Origin: Granulosicoccaceae bacterium
Lineage (GTDB): Bacteria; Pseudomonadota; Gammaproteobacteria; Granulosicoccales; Granulosicoccaceae
Assembly: GCA_023301405.1 (NCBI GenBank)
Contig: JALZUX010000392.1
Span: 1-14,132, forward strand
Direction: 5' to 3'
Length of the DNA stretch: 14,132 nt
Below are positions 1 through 7,380 of this stretch, in pieces. The notes under the pieces are model-generated. The model searched no databases and was not told the DNA's origin. It was given only the letters and a program-made list of their open reading frames with translations. Numbering within the stretch: the first letter of the stretch is position 1; every line of letters starts with the position of its first letter. The position numbers and the translations under genes are program-made.

Positions 1-2069
1 ACAACGCTTTCCGTGTCAGTTGCAAGCACATTTTCAACAGCCTCTGGTTTTCCACGCTGCTTCATCAGTTGCTCACAAAGCTCTGGTGTTTCGCACACCT
101 CAACCGGCGGGGCTTCGTAAACTAGATTGCCATCACCATCAAGAATTTTGTCAATAAATCTGGCAGGCACTGAATACCCGCCATTGGCAAATACGGTATA
201 ACCACCGGCCAACTGCAGCGGTGTCATATCTCCACTACCCAGCGCCAAAGACAAGTTTCTCGGTAAACTTTCAGCATTAAAATTAAAACGTTTTGCGTAA
301 CGCACAGCCCTTGGAATCCCCAATTCCTGAAGCACTTTAATTGACACTATATTACGCGACTTGACTAACGCCTCGCGCAACCGGGTTGGACCGAAAAAAC
401 GCCCGGAGTAGTTACGCGGGCGCCATTCGTCTTCTAAGACATTATCTTCCAACACCACCGGGGTGTCATTGTAGATGGTGGCTGCCGTGTCTCCGTACTC
501 GAGCGCAGCAGAATAGATAAAGGGTTTGAAATTTGATCCCGGCTGACGAGAAGCCTGAGTTACGCGATTAAATTTACTTCGGTAGAAGTCATACCCTCCG
601 ACCAACGCTGCTATTTTGCCTGTCGTGGGCGACAGCGAAACAAACGCTCCTTCCACACCGGGCATTTGCGCCAGCGCATAACCCAGCACTGGTCGAATTG
701 GCTCTGGCTTACCTTTCTCGGCAGGTACTTCTGGTGGTATTTCCGTCACCTCAGCCACATAGATGAGATCTAGTGGTGTTAAAATGTCACCAGGCTTTGA
801 AAATTGGCGAACTTCCGGGTCATCTTCACTGATCGGTGATGCCCAAACCATGTTTTCCCAAGGTATTTCTACTAACCGCCCACCCTGAAGACCAGCTACC
901 GCCTCGGTATCGGTAACCCTGACCACTATCGCTGGAGATAAGCCACCATGACCAGGCATTGTGGCCAGAATTTCATCAATATTTTCCTGCGATTTGACAT
1001 CCTCAGCGGTCGCTTTACCGGGTAACCGAAATCCATGGCGTTTTTCATAATGCTGCAGCGCTGCCCGTAATGCTTTATTTGCAGCCAGTTGATGACCACT
1101 ATCAATAGTAGTGAACACCTTGTATCCGCCCGTGTAGGCACCACCCCCCAGCCACGCAACCATCTGAGCACGAGCCATTTCACTGACGTAACCTGCCTCT
1201 AATTCGCTGGCGGTACGATGCAGTTTGGCCGTTACGGGCTTGGCTTTGGCTTCACGGAACTGTAGGTCAGTAATTTTGCCAAGGTCAAGCATCCGTCGTA
1301 ACACATAGTTTCGTCGAACCAGCGCCCTTTCGGGATTAACAATAGGGTTATACAACGATGGCGCCTTTGGCAGCCCTGCAATCATCGCTGCTTCGGCCAG
1401 ATCAAGATCTGCCACTGACTTTCCGTAATAAACCTTGGCCGCTGAAGCCGCACCGTAGGCCCGATTACCCAAATAAGGGATATTCAGGTAGAGCTCCAGA
1501 ATCGCATCCTTGCTTATTTGACGCTCAATTTTCAACGACAATAAAATTTCGTTGATTTTGCGTACATAAGTTTTCTCAGGTGACAAATAAAGGTTACGCG
1601 CCACCTGCATCGTGATGGTACTACCCCCCTGTCCTTTCTTGCCGGTTTTAATAAGGTTGATACCAGCGCGTATAAGACCTTGATAATCAACGCCTGGATG
1701 CTCATAAAAGCGATCATCCTCCGAAGCAATCACCGCATCTATAAGAATCTGTGGTGCATCTTCTATATACAGTTGCTCGCGGCGTTTTTCACCAAACTCT
1801 GCAATCAACTTTGCATCGCGGGTGTAGACGGACAAGGGGACAGACAGCTCCACCTCACTCAACGCGTCAATATCAGGAAGGTTAGGTTCCAGTCTCTTAT
1901 ACGTAAAAAAACCGGCAACCCCAACGATGACAATTGCTAGGACCAATAGTCCAAGCAGCACTTTAAATATCTGAGCAATCAATACTAGGCACTCGATAAG
2001 ACCAAAAATTGTGCGCCACTTCACATTTCCGGCTGGTGAGAACCCCACCAAAACGGTAAATCTGGACAT
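1..2069 (-). CDS. mrcA: Penicillin-binding protein 1A (class A PBP), C-terminus cut by window edge
   Basis: This is a bifunctional peptidoglycan synthase: a glycosyltransferase polymerises lipid II and a transpeptidase crosslinks the strands in the periplasm. Numbered from ATG 2069, a membrane anchor lies at about residues 35-56. The glycosyltransferase domain follows, with SEDDRFYEHPG (catalytic Glu117), GGSTITMQVARN, RKINEILLSLKIE and a KDAILELYLN motif. The transpeptidase domain shows the SxxK motif GSNFKPF (Ser512, Lys515) and SRN at 571-573. The region between them looks like the OB-type insert of PBP1a. The KTG motif must lie beyond the left edge, because the frame is open after 689 codons. 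The ATG at 2069 has no clear Shine-Dalgarno sequence. It gives an N-terminus about 29 residues longer than usual; TTG at 1982 would start just before the membrane anchor, as in typical PBP1a. The gene diverges from pilM, as ponA does in Pseudomonas. Confidence 0.95.
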   Translation of the reverse strand, partial: MSRFTVLVGFSPAGNVKWRTIFGLIECLVLIAQIFKVLLGLLVLAIVIVGVAGFFTYKRLEPNLPDIDALSEVELSVPLSVYTRDAKLIAEFGEKRREQLYIEDAPQILIDAVIASEDDRFYEHPGVDYQGLIRAGINLIKTGKKGQGGSTITMQVARNLYLSPEKTYVRKINEILLSLKIERQISKDAILELYLNIPYLGNRAYGAASAAKVYYGKSVADLDLAEAAMIAGLPKAPSLYNPIVNPERALVRRNYVLRRMLDLGKITDLQFREAKAKPVTAKLHRTASELEAGYVSEMARAQMVAWLGGGAYTGGYKVFTTIDSGHQLAANKALRAALQHYEKRHGFRLPGKATAEDVKSQENIDEILATMPGHGGLSPAIVVRVTDTEAVAGLQGGRLVEIPWENMVWASPISEDDPEVRQFSKPGDILTPLDLIYVAEVTEIPPEVPAEKGKPEPIRPVLGYALAQMPGVEGAFVSLSPTTGKIAALVGGYDFYRSKFNRVTQASRQPGSNFKPFIYSAALEYGDTAATIYNDTPVVLEDNVLEDEWRPRNYSGRFFGPTRLREALVKSRNIVSIKVLQELGIPRAVRYAKRFNFNAESLPRNLSLALGSGDMTPLQLAGGYTVFANGGYSVPARFIDKILDGDGNLVYEAPPVEVCETPELCEQLMKQRGKPEAVENVLATDTESV

Positions 2070-2134
2070 TTATGGACGCTGTTAACGCTTTTAGCACGCC
2101 ATAAAAAAGAAATTGGAGTGCGTCTTGCAGTTTC

Positions 2135-2163
2135 ATTATGGCAGTTGCAATTCCTTTTGTGAA
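2135..2163 (-). promoter_or_regulatory. Probable sigma-70 promoter of the PBP1a gene
   Basis: On the minus strand there is TTCACA (2163-2158; 5 of 6 to TTGACA), a 17-nt spacer and CATAAT (2140-2135; 5 of 6 to TATAAT). The -10 is preceded by TGC, which fits an extended -10. Transcription would start near 2128, leaving about 60 nt before ATG 2069. Inferred from sequence only. Confidence 0.55.
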
Positions 2164-2170
2164 AAAAACC

Positions 2171-2200
2171 TTGCAACTTATTAAAAATTCAAAATATCTT
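2171..2200 (+). promoter_or_regulatory. Weak candidate promoter for the pilMNOPQ operon
   Basis: TTGCAA (2171-2176), an 18-nt spacer and TATCTT (2195-2200) each match the sigma-70 consensus at 4 of 6 positions, in an AT-rich stretch about 50 nt upstream of pilM. An overlapping alternative is TTGTGA (2157-2162) with TATTAA (2179-2184). Neither is decisive. Some pilM promoter is expected here because the upstream gene is divergent. Confidence 0.3.
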
Positions 2201-2248
2201 TTTTGGATTAAAACCAACGAGCACATTGCCTGGGCGTTATCCCCTACC

Positions 2249-3313
2249 ATGAACTTTTCAGTCGGAAACAAACAATCGAACCTAATTGGTATCGACATCA
2301 GCTCCACATCAGTGAAATTGCTGGAACTGAGTCGGACCAGAACGGCCTATCGAATCGAGAGCTACGCGGTCGAACCGCTGCCTGCTAACGCCATGAACGA
2401 CAAAAGCCTGCAAGATATTGAGGCTGTCGGGGAGGCGATTAAACGGGCATTGAAGAGGTCGGGCTCAAAAAAGAAATTTGCCGCCGTCGCCGTACCAAGC
2501 GCGATGGTGATTACAAAAGTCATTCAGATGCCAGCGGGCCTGAAGCCTGCTGAACTGGAGGCTCAAATTCAGCTTGAAGCGGATCAGTACATCCCCTACT
2601 CGCTGGATGAGGTCAACCTCGACCATCAGGTGATCGGCCCCACAGAAGACCAACCAAATAGTAATGATGTATTGCTGGTGGCGTCTCGCAGCGAAAACGT
2701 TGAAGAACGGACCGCTGCCTGTGAGATAGGCGGGCTAACCGCCAAGGTTGTCGATATCGAACCCTACACCATCGAGCACACGTGCAAGTTGATCCAGCAG
2801 CAATCAGATGTTGACTGGAAAGACAAAACAATTGCTGTACTGGATGTAGGTGCCACGATGACAAGCCTTAGCGTTTTTCGCGCTGACAATCTTGTCTACA
2901 CACGCGAGCAACCTTTTGGTGGCAAACAATTGACAGAAGAAATCATGCGGCGCTACGGCCTCTCTTATGAAGACGCTGGTCGAGTAAAGCGTGTAGGTGG
3001 GCTGCCCGATAATTACGAACCTGAAATTCTTAGCCCATTTAAGGATCAGATCGTTCAGCAGGCGAACCGCTTTCTGCAGTTTTTCTTCTCTGCAGATCAA
3101 AACGACTACGTTGATCAAATCCTGCTGGCTGGCGGCTGTGCCGAAATCCCAGGTATCAGTGAATTGATCGAAGCGCAGATTGGCACCCCTACTTCAATCG
3201 CTAACCCGTTTGCGAATATAGAGTGCGCATCCGGAGTGGCACAGCAGAGGCTCCAATCTGATGGTCCGGCAATGATGATTGCCTGCGGGCTGGCGACACG
3301 AGGATTTGACTGA
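2249..3313 (+). CDS. pilM: Type IV pilus alignment protein PilM (actin-like ATPase fold)
   Basis: PilM is a cytoplasmic actin/FtsA-like nucleotide-binding protein that binds the N-terminal tail of PilN and links the PilNOP inner-membrane complex to the pilus motor side. The 354-residue product shows the phosphate-1 loop GIDISSTSVK (14-23), the phosphate-2 motif DVGATMTS (199-206) and the adenosine motif LLAGGCAEIPG (302-312). The length fits PilM of Pseudomonas. The frame is open upstream to ATG 2138, but the extra 37 residues match nothing expected and lie over the promoter region. ATG 2249 places the usual short N-terminus before the GIDISS motif. No strong Shine-Dalgarno precedes it. It is the first gene of pilMNOPQ; its stop overlaps the pilN start as TGATG. 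Confidence 0.95.
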   Translation: MNFSVGNKQSNLIGIDISSTSVKLLELSRTRTAYRIESYAVEPLPANAMNDKSLQDIEAVGEAIKRALKRSGSKKKFAAVAVPSAMVITKVIQMPAGLKPAELEAQIQLEADQYIPYSLDEVNLDHQVIGPTEDQPNSNDVLLVASRSENVEERTAACEIGGLTAKVVDIEPYTIEHTCKLIQQQSDVDWKDKTIAVLDVGATMTSLSVFRADNLVYTREQPFGGKQLTEEIMRRYGLSYEDAGRVKRVGGLPDNYEPEILSPFKDQIVQQANRFLQFFFSADQNDYVDQILLAGGCAEIPGISELIEAQIGTPTSIANPFANIECASGVAQQRLQSDGPAMMIACGLATRGFD

Positions 3314-3885
3314 TGGCGAAAATTAATCTACTACCTTGGCGTGAGGAAGAACGGCGCGTAAAGACCAAAGAGTTTGGTTTTACCGCACTCTTCACCGCTT
3401 TGTTCGGTGCTGGTGTTGTATTCGGCGGTATACAGTTTGCCCAAGGCAAAATCGATAATCAGGAAGCACGTAACGTTTACATGCAACAAGAGATCGACAA
3501 GCTTAAAGCCGAGCTGAAAGAAATCGAAGAGCTTGAGTCCACCAAATCAAACTTACTGGCTCGCATGGACATTATTCAAGAGCTTCAGACTAAACGTCCG
3601 CAAGTCGTACATACCTTTCAAGAGTTGGCAGAAAGAATTCCTGACGGTGTTTATCTTCTTTCAATGAAACAAGAAGAAGATCGACTGGCCTTTGAAGGCC
3701 GCGCGGACTCAAACGCACGGGTTTCTACTTTGATGCGAAATCTTGATGCATCAGATTGGTTTAAACAACCGGGTCTTGAAGTCATCCAGTCAGCCAAAGA
3801 TAGCGGTATAAGCACATTCAAATTACGCTTATCGCAATCAGTGGCACCTACCGATCAAAATCAACTCGCTGTAAGCGACGAATAG
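3313..3885 (+). CDS. pilN: Type IV pilus inner-membrane protein PilN
   Basis: PilN is a bitopic inner-membrane protein that heterodimerises with PilO and carries PilM on its cytoplasmic tail. The 190-residue protein has the diagnostic INLLPWREEE tail (residues 4-13), which is the PilM-binding segment. A membrane helix follows at about 21-43, then a charged coiled coil (about 46-90) rich in Lys, Glu and Leu, then a ferredoxin-like periplasmic domain. The start overlaps the pilM stop by one base (TGATG), and GAGGA at 3300-3304 is a well-placed Shine-Dalgarno 8 nt upstream. The next gene follows after 10 nt, so translation is probably coupled along the operon. Confidence 0.95.
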   Translation: MAKINLLPWREEERRVKTKEFGFTALFTALFGAGVVFGGIQFAQGKIDNQEARNVYMQQEIDKLKAELKEIEELESTKSNLLARMDIIQELQTKRPQVVHTFQELAERIPDGVYLLSMKQEEDRLAFEGRADSNARVSTLMRNLDASDWFKQPGLEVIQSAKDSGISTFKLRLSQSVAPTDQNQLAVSDE

Positions 3886-3889
3886 GGGG
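3884..3889 (+). promoter_or_regulatory. Ribosome binding site fixing the GTG start of pilO
   Basis: AGGGGG overlaps the pilN stop codon and lies 6 nt before GTG 3896. It supports the GTG start, because no ATG lies nearby in the same frame. Confidence 0.6.
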
Positions 3890-3895
3890 CCTATC

Positions 3896-4534
3896 GTGGA
3901 TATCGGACAAGCTTTTTCAGATCTGCAAGGTCTTGATGCAAATGACCTTAAAAAGATCGGTACAGCCCCTGCGGCAGCACGTGCTTTTGTACTAGCACTA
4001 CTATTTATAGCAATCGTTGGCGCCGGACTCTGGTTTATTGTGAAACCAAAGTTCGAGCAGCTTGATGTAATCGCTGCCAAGGAAGACACCCTTAAAACAC
4101 TGTTTGACACTACACAGGCAAAAGCGGCTAACCGCGAAGCCTATGTAGAACAACTTAGTGAGATGAAGCGAACATTCAATGTAATGTTGCGTCAACTACC
4201 TAACAAAACAGATATTGAAAGCCTGCTGATTGATCTATCACAAACTAGTGTTGCGGCCGGCCTTGAAGTTGAGTTTTTTAAACCTGGCAGTGAAATCGCT
4301 AAGGAATTCTATGTTGAATATCCAATTAAAATTAGCGTGACTGGCAATTATCATCAGTTTGGAAACTTCGTTAGTGGCTTGGCAGCGTTGCCCCGAATTG
4401 TCACCTTACACAACATCGCTATTACCCCTTCCGGTGAAGCGAGGAAAGCCAAGAAAGACGGCAAGTATCTTCAGAAACTTAAAATGGATCTGACTGCCAC
4501 CACATACCGCTACCTAGACGATGACGAGGGATAA
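3896..4534 (+). CDS. pilO: Type IV pilus inner-membrane protein PilO
   Basis: PilO is the partner of PilN in the periplasmic alignment complex and binds the lipoprotein PilP. The 212-residue protein has a cytoplasmic N-terminus of about 29 residues, a membrane helix at about 30-49, a coiled-coil stretch (about 50-100) and a C-terminal globular domain with the typical PilO stretch DIESLLIDLSQ and the EYPIKISVTGNYHQFGNFV segment of the ferredoxin-like fold. It starts with GTG behind a strong AGGGGG. The pilP start follows its stop after 3 nt, and the pilP Shine-Dalgarno (GAGGG, 4526-4530) lies inside the end of pilO. Confidence 0.94.
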   Translation: MDIGQAFSDLQGLDANDLKKIGTAPAAARAFVLALLFIAIVGAGLWFIVKPKFEQLDVIAAKEDTLKTLFDTTQAKAANREAYVEQLSEMKRTFNVMLRQLPNKTDIESLLIDLSQTSVAAGLEVEFFKPGSEIAKEFYVEYPIKISVTGNYHQFGNFVSGLAALPRIVTLHNIAITPSGEARKAKKDGKYLQKLKMDLTATTYRYLDDDEG

Positions 4535-4537
4535 GGC

Positions 4538-5092
4538 ATGAAATTAACGAAATCCTCATCCCGGTTTAACTGGTTGAGATCAGCAACAGTCATACTGGTG
4601 GGCTCTGCGATTCTCGCAGGCTGCAACTCCGACATGTCAGATCTTGAACAGTATGTCGCTCAAACAAAATTAAAGCACCAGGGTCGTGTTGATCCACTGC
4701 CTGACTTTGCACAATATCAGTCTTTTGTTTACGCAGAAGCTAGTTTACGAGATCCATTTAAACCAAATTCCGATCTTGCACCTGAGACAGCCACCGCCTC
4801 AACTAACGGCCCGCGTCCAAGTGATAATCGCCGACGTGAATCGCTTGAAAGCTACCCTCTCGATGCACTTCAAATGGTTGGCATTCTTAGACAACGAGCG
4901 TCCAGCTGGGCGTTGGTACAAGACCCTGACGGCACAATTCACCGAGTACAACCTGGAAATTACGCAGGGCAGAACCACGGTAAAATTGTAGACATTTCAG
5001 AAAATCAAATTAGTCTGGTCGAAATTATACCCGACGGTATCAGTGGCTGGATCCAACGAGACGCACAGTTAGCGCTAGGTGACGAAGAATGA
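4538..5092 (+). CDS. pilP: Type IV pilus lipoprotein PilP
   Basis: PilP is an inner-membrane lipoprotein that connects PilN/PilO to the periplasmic N-domains of the secretin PilQ. The 184-residue precursor has a lipoprotein signal peptide with lipobox LAGC (Cys29 would be lipidated). An extended, probably disordered linker follows, with the conserved RDPFKP motif, and then the C-terminal beta-sandwich domain (about 105-175) beginning YPLDALQMVGIL, typical of PilP. Its stop overlaps the first pilQ start codon as ATGA, and the AGGTGA at 5077-5082 inside its end would serve pilQ. Confidence 0.95.
   Translation: MKLTKSSSRFNWLRSATVILVGSAILAGCNSDMSDLEQYVAQTKLKHQGRVDPLPDFAQYQSFVYAEASLRDPFKPNSDLAPETATASTNGPRPSDNRRRESLESYPLDALQMVGILRQRASSWALVQDPDGTIHRVQPGNYAGQNHGKIVDISENQISLVEIIPDGISGWIQRDAQLALGDEE
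5077..5082 (+). promoter_or_regulatory. Ribosome binding site for the ATG 5089 start of pilQ
   Basis: AGGTGA lies 6 nt before ATG 5089, inside the end of pilP. It supports ATG 5089 as a true start, coupled to pilP termination. Confidence 0.55.
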
Positions 5093-7266
5093 TCGCTAAG
5101 ACTGGAACAGCTATGAATAAAAGTAAAACGATGCAACGGAGAAAAACGGTGAACAAACCATCAGTTTGCGGCTCGCCGGTCAGCGACAGTACTACCCGGT
5201 GTAATCACTTGGGTAAGCTGCGCCTGCTGGCTATGGCAATGGGTGCACAAGCACTCTTATCACAGGGTATTGCTGCTACCCTAGACAACATCAGCTACTC
5301 AACGCTGCCCGGTAACCAACAACAAATCACCTTTAAGCTTAGTGATCCTGTTATTGACCCGCAAACTTTTCAGATCGAGAACCCGGCGCGTATCGCCATC
5401 GATCTTATGGACACGACCAATGCGCTAGACACACGCATCGTTCCAGTTGGTGTCGGCAATGTAGAGAGCGTCAATATCGTTGAAGCTGGCGATCGCACAC
5501 GAGTGGTTCTTAACCTTGACGCGATGTCAGAATTTGACACACAGATTGACGGCAACGTTCTAACCTTAACGCTCAACGCTGATACAGATTTTGACGCGCA
5601 GGGTGATTCATTTGATCAGGCTGAAATTCCTGTGATCATACCCGATGCCATTACAGAGAGCGCAGACATCGCTAGTGATCAACAACTGCTAGATGACGAC
5701 GACGGCGGTGTGATGGTGGAGCTTCCAACAAGCTTATCGGCTGACGACTCTCCGAATGCTCCACGACCAAACGACCTGGTAAGGGATGAAGCCATCCCTT
5801 CAACTACCTCGGCCATTGAAGTTCGAAACAACGCTGCCATCGAAGAATATGTAGACGATGCACCAAGCAAAGTTGAACTAGCACCGATGCCGAAAATGGA
5901 TGATAGTAGTTACAACCCGGCTGATAGCGGTGTCGACTACTCATCTCCTGAGCCAATCTTCGCGCCACAGCCGAATAAGACTGCTACCACGTATTCAGGT
6001 GAAGAATTATCACTTAATTTTCAGGATATCGAGATTCGTTCGGTGCTACAGCTTCTGGCTGACTTCACCGACCTGAACATTGTTGTCAGCGATAGCGTCT
6101 CCGGCAAATTGACGCTGCGACTGAAAAATGTGCCATGGGATCAAGCGCTAGACATCATACTGCGCACCAAAGGTCTTGATAAGCGTAGCTCTGGCAACGT
6201 AGTCATGGTTGCTCCGGCCGCTGAAATCGCCGCCCAAGAAGCTGCCGAAAGAGAGGCCGCACAAAAAGCGATCGAACTCGAGCCTTTACGAACAGAATTC
6301 GTACAAGTAAATTACGCCAAAGCAACTGAAGTAGCGTCCATTCTTAAATCAGAAACAGGCGGCTTACTATCTGAGCGTGGCAACGTCACGATTGACGATC
6401 GCACCAACACTATCCTGGTCAACGATACCGCCGACGTACTTGGCAAAGTACGGGCACTGGTTACCCGGCTCGATGTGCCGGTTCGACAAGTGCTAATTGA
6501 ATCTCGTATTGTTATTGCCACTGATGACTTCAACCGTGAGATGGGTGTCCGTTTCGGTGTCACCAGAAACACCACTGCCGGCGACGGTGAAGGTGGCGTG
6601 ATCACCGGATCATCAACTGCTGCACAAACGTTAATTGCCGGCGGTACTCCCGGAGTCGACCGGTTCAACGTGAATCTTCCAGCAGTCAATCAGGCAGGCA
6701 CACTTGGTCTAGCGTTTGCCAAACTACCGTTCGGCACTTTACTCGAACTTGAACTTTCAGCCATGCAAGCTGAAGGTCGCGGCGAAGTCATCTCAAGCCC
6801 AAGAGTAATCACGGCCAACCAGCGTGAAGCCTATATCGAACAGGGTGTGGAAATTCCTTTCCTAGAAGCAGCCTCAAGTGGCGCGGCTTCGATCTCCTTC
6901 CGTAAGGCAGTACTTGGTCTTCGAGTTAAACCACAAATCACTCCTGATGAGCGAATCATCATGGATCTGACGGTTAACAAAGATACTGTTGGTGAAATAT
7001 TCGGCACCGGTGACTCACGAGTACCAAGTATCGATACCCGGGAAGTCAACACTCAGGTGCTGGTCGCCAACGGCGAAACTGTCGTACTCGGCGGGATCTA
7101 CGAACAGACCATTATCCAGCAGCGTGATCAGGTACCTTTCTTTGGTGACCTGCCTCTATTGGGTAAGCTGTTCCAGTACAACTCCAGCGAAGACGACAAA
7201 ACTGAACTGTTGGTATTTGTTACGCCCAAAATCGTAAACGATGGTACTTCAGCACTAGATAACTAG
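5089..7266 (+). CDS. pilQ: Type IV pilus secretin PilQ
   Basis: PilQ forms the outer-membrane ring through which the pilus passes. The 725-residue precursor has a signal peptide whose hydrophobic core is at about 43-60, with cleavage likely near residue 63 (GIAA before TLDN). One AMIN domain, expected to bind peptidoglycan, lies at about 64-164. A linker rich in Asp, Glu, Ser and Pro (about 165-302) follows, then an STN/N0 domain (about 306-375), an N1/secretin_N domain (about 402-462) and the secretin barrel (about 465-718). Barrel landmarks are QVLIESRIVIA, EVISSPRVITANQ, VPFFGDLPLLGKLF and TELLVFVTPKIV. Only one AMIN domain is visible, although many PilQ proteins have two. The start is uncertain: ATG 5089 has AGGTGA, and in-frame GTG 5149 has GGAGA, each spaced 6 nt. 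It is the last gene of the pil operon and a terminator follows. Confidence 0.96.
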   Translation: MIAKTGTAMNKSKTMQRRKTVNKPSVCGSPVSDSTTRCNHLGKLRLLAMAMGAQALLSQGIAATLDNISYSTLPGNQQQITFKLSDPVIDPQTFQIENPARIAIDLMDTTNALDTRIVPVGVGNVESVNIVEAGDRTRVVLNLDAMSEFDTQIDGNVLTLTLNADTDFDAQGDSFDQAEIPVIIPDAITESADIASDQQLLDDDDGGVMVELPTSLSADDSPNAPRPNDLVRDEAIPSTTSAIEVRNNAAIEEYVDDAPSKVELAPMPKMDDSSYNPADSGVDYSSPEPIFAPQPNKTATTYSGEELSLNFQDIEIRSVLQLLADFTDLNIVVSDSVSGKLTLRLKNVPWDQALDIILRTKGLDKRSSGNVVMVAPAAEIAAQEAAEREAAQKAIELEPLRTEFVQVNYAKATEVASILKSETGGLLSERGNVTIDDRTNTILVNDTADVLGKVRALVTRLDVPVRQVLIESRIVIATDDFNREMGVRFGVTRNTTAGDGEGGVITGSSTAAQTLIAGGTPGVDRFNVNLPAVNQAGTLGLAFAKLPFGTLLELELSAMQAEGRGEVISSPRVITANQREAYIEQGVEIPFLEAASSGAASISFRKAVLGLRVKPQITPDERIIMDLTVNKDTVGEIFGTGDSRVPSIDTREVNTQVLVANGETVVLGGIYEQTIIQQRDQVPFFGDLPLLGKLFQYNSSEDDKTELLVFVTPKIVNDGTSALDN
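5138..5142 (+). promoter_or_regulatory. Second ribosome binding site inside the 5' end of pilQ
   Basis: GGAGA lies 6 nt before an in-frame GTG at 5149. Starting there shortens the precursor by 20 residues and gives a signal peptide with an n-region of about 22 instead of about 42 residues. Confidence 0.35.
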
Positions 7267-7277
7267 TCGATCGACTA
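7264..7277. repeat. 14-bp perfect palindrome across the pilQ stop codon
   Basis: TAGTCGATCGACTA reads the same on both strands. Its first three bases are the pilQ stop codon. It lies 17 bp before the terminator stem. No function is known to me; it may be chance or an accessory structure to termination. Confidence 0.5.
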
Positions 7278-7294
7278 AAATCTAAGCTGTAACG

Positions 7295-7322
7295 AAAACC
7301 GCGGGCGACCGCGGTTTTTTTT
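7295..7322 (+). terminator. Rho-independent terminator after pilQ
   Basis: AAAACCGCGG (7295-7304) pairs perfectly with CCGCGGTTTT (7309-7318) around a GCGA loop, which fits the stable GNRA tetraloop class. Eight T residues run from 7315 to 7322. This separates the pil operon from aroKB. Confidence 0.9.
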
Positions 7323-7353
7323 GTCTGCAAGTTGGCCTCCTTTCCTGTAGTGT

Positions 7354-7368
7354 TCGGGTATCTCCCGA
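7354..7368 (+). promoter_or_regulatory. Small hairpin in front of aroK
   Basis: TCGGG (7354-7358) pairs with CCCGA (7364-7368) around a 5-nt loop, ending 12 nt before the aroK ATG. No Shine-Dalgarno is visible in this leader. The stem is short, so any regulatory role is speculative. No good promoter is seen between the terminator and aroK. Confidence 0.25.
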
Positions 7369-7380
7369 CCCCACAACATT

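Noticed and set aside
2138..2248. N-terminal extension of pilM from ATG 2138
   Set aside because: The 37 extra residues match no known PilM N-terminus, lack a Shine-Dalgarno and cover the promoter region; ATG 2249 gives the usual length of 354.
1963..2307. Minus-strand open frame of 114 codons across the PBP1a/pilM interval
   Set aside because: It overlaps the PBP1a start in another frame as well as the start of pilM, and shows no recognisable domain.
6312..6689. Antisense open frame of 125 codons inside pilQ
   Set aside because: It lies fully inside the conserved N1 and secretin part of pilQ, and its Ser/Thr/Arg-rich product looks like a reverse-strand shadow.
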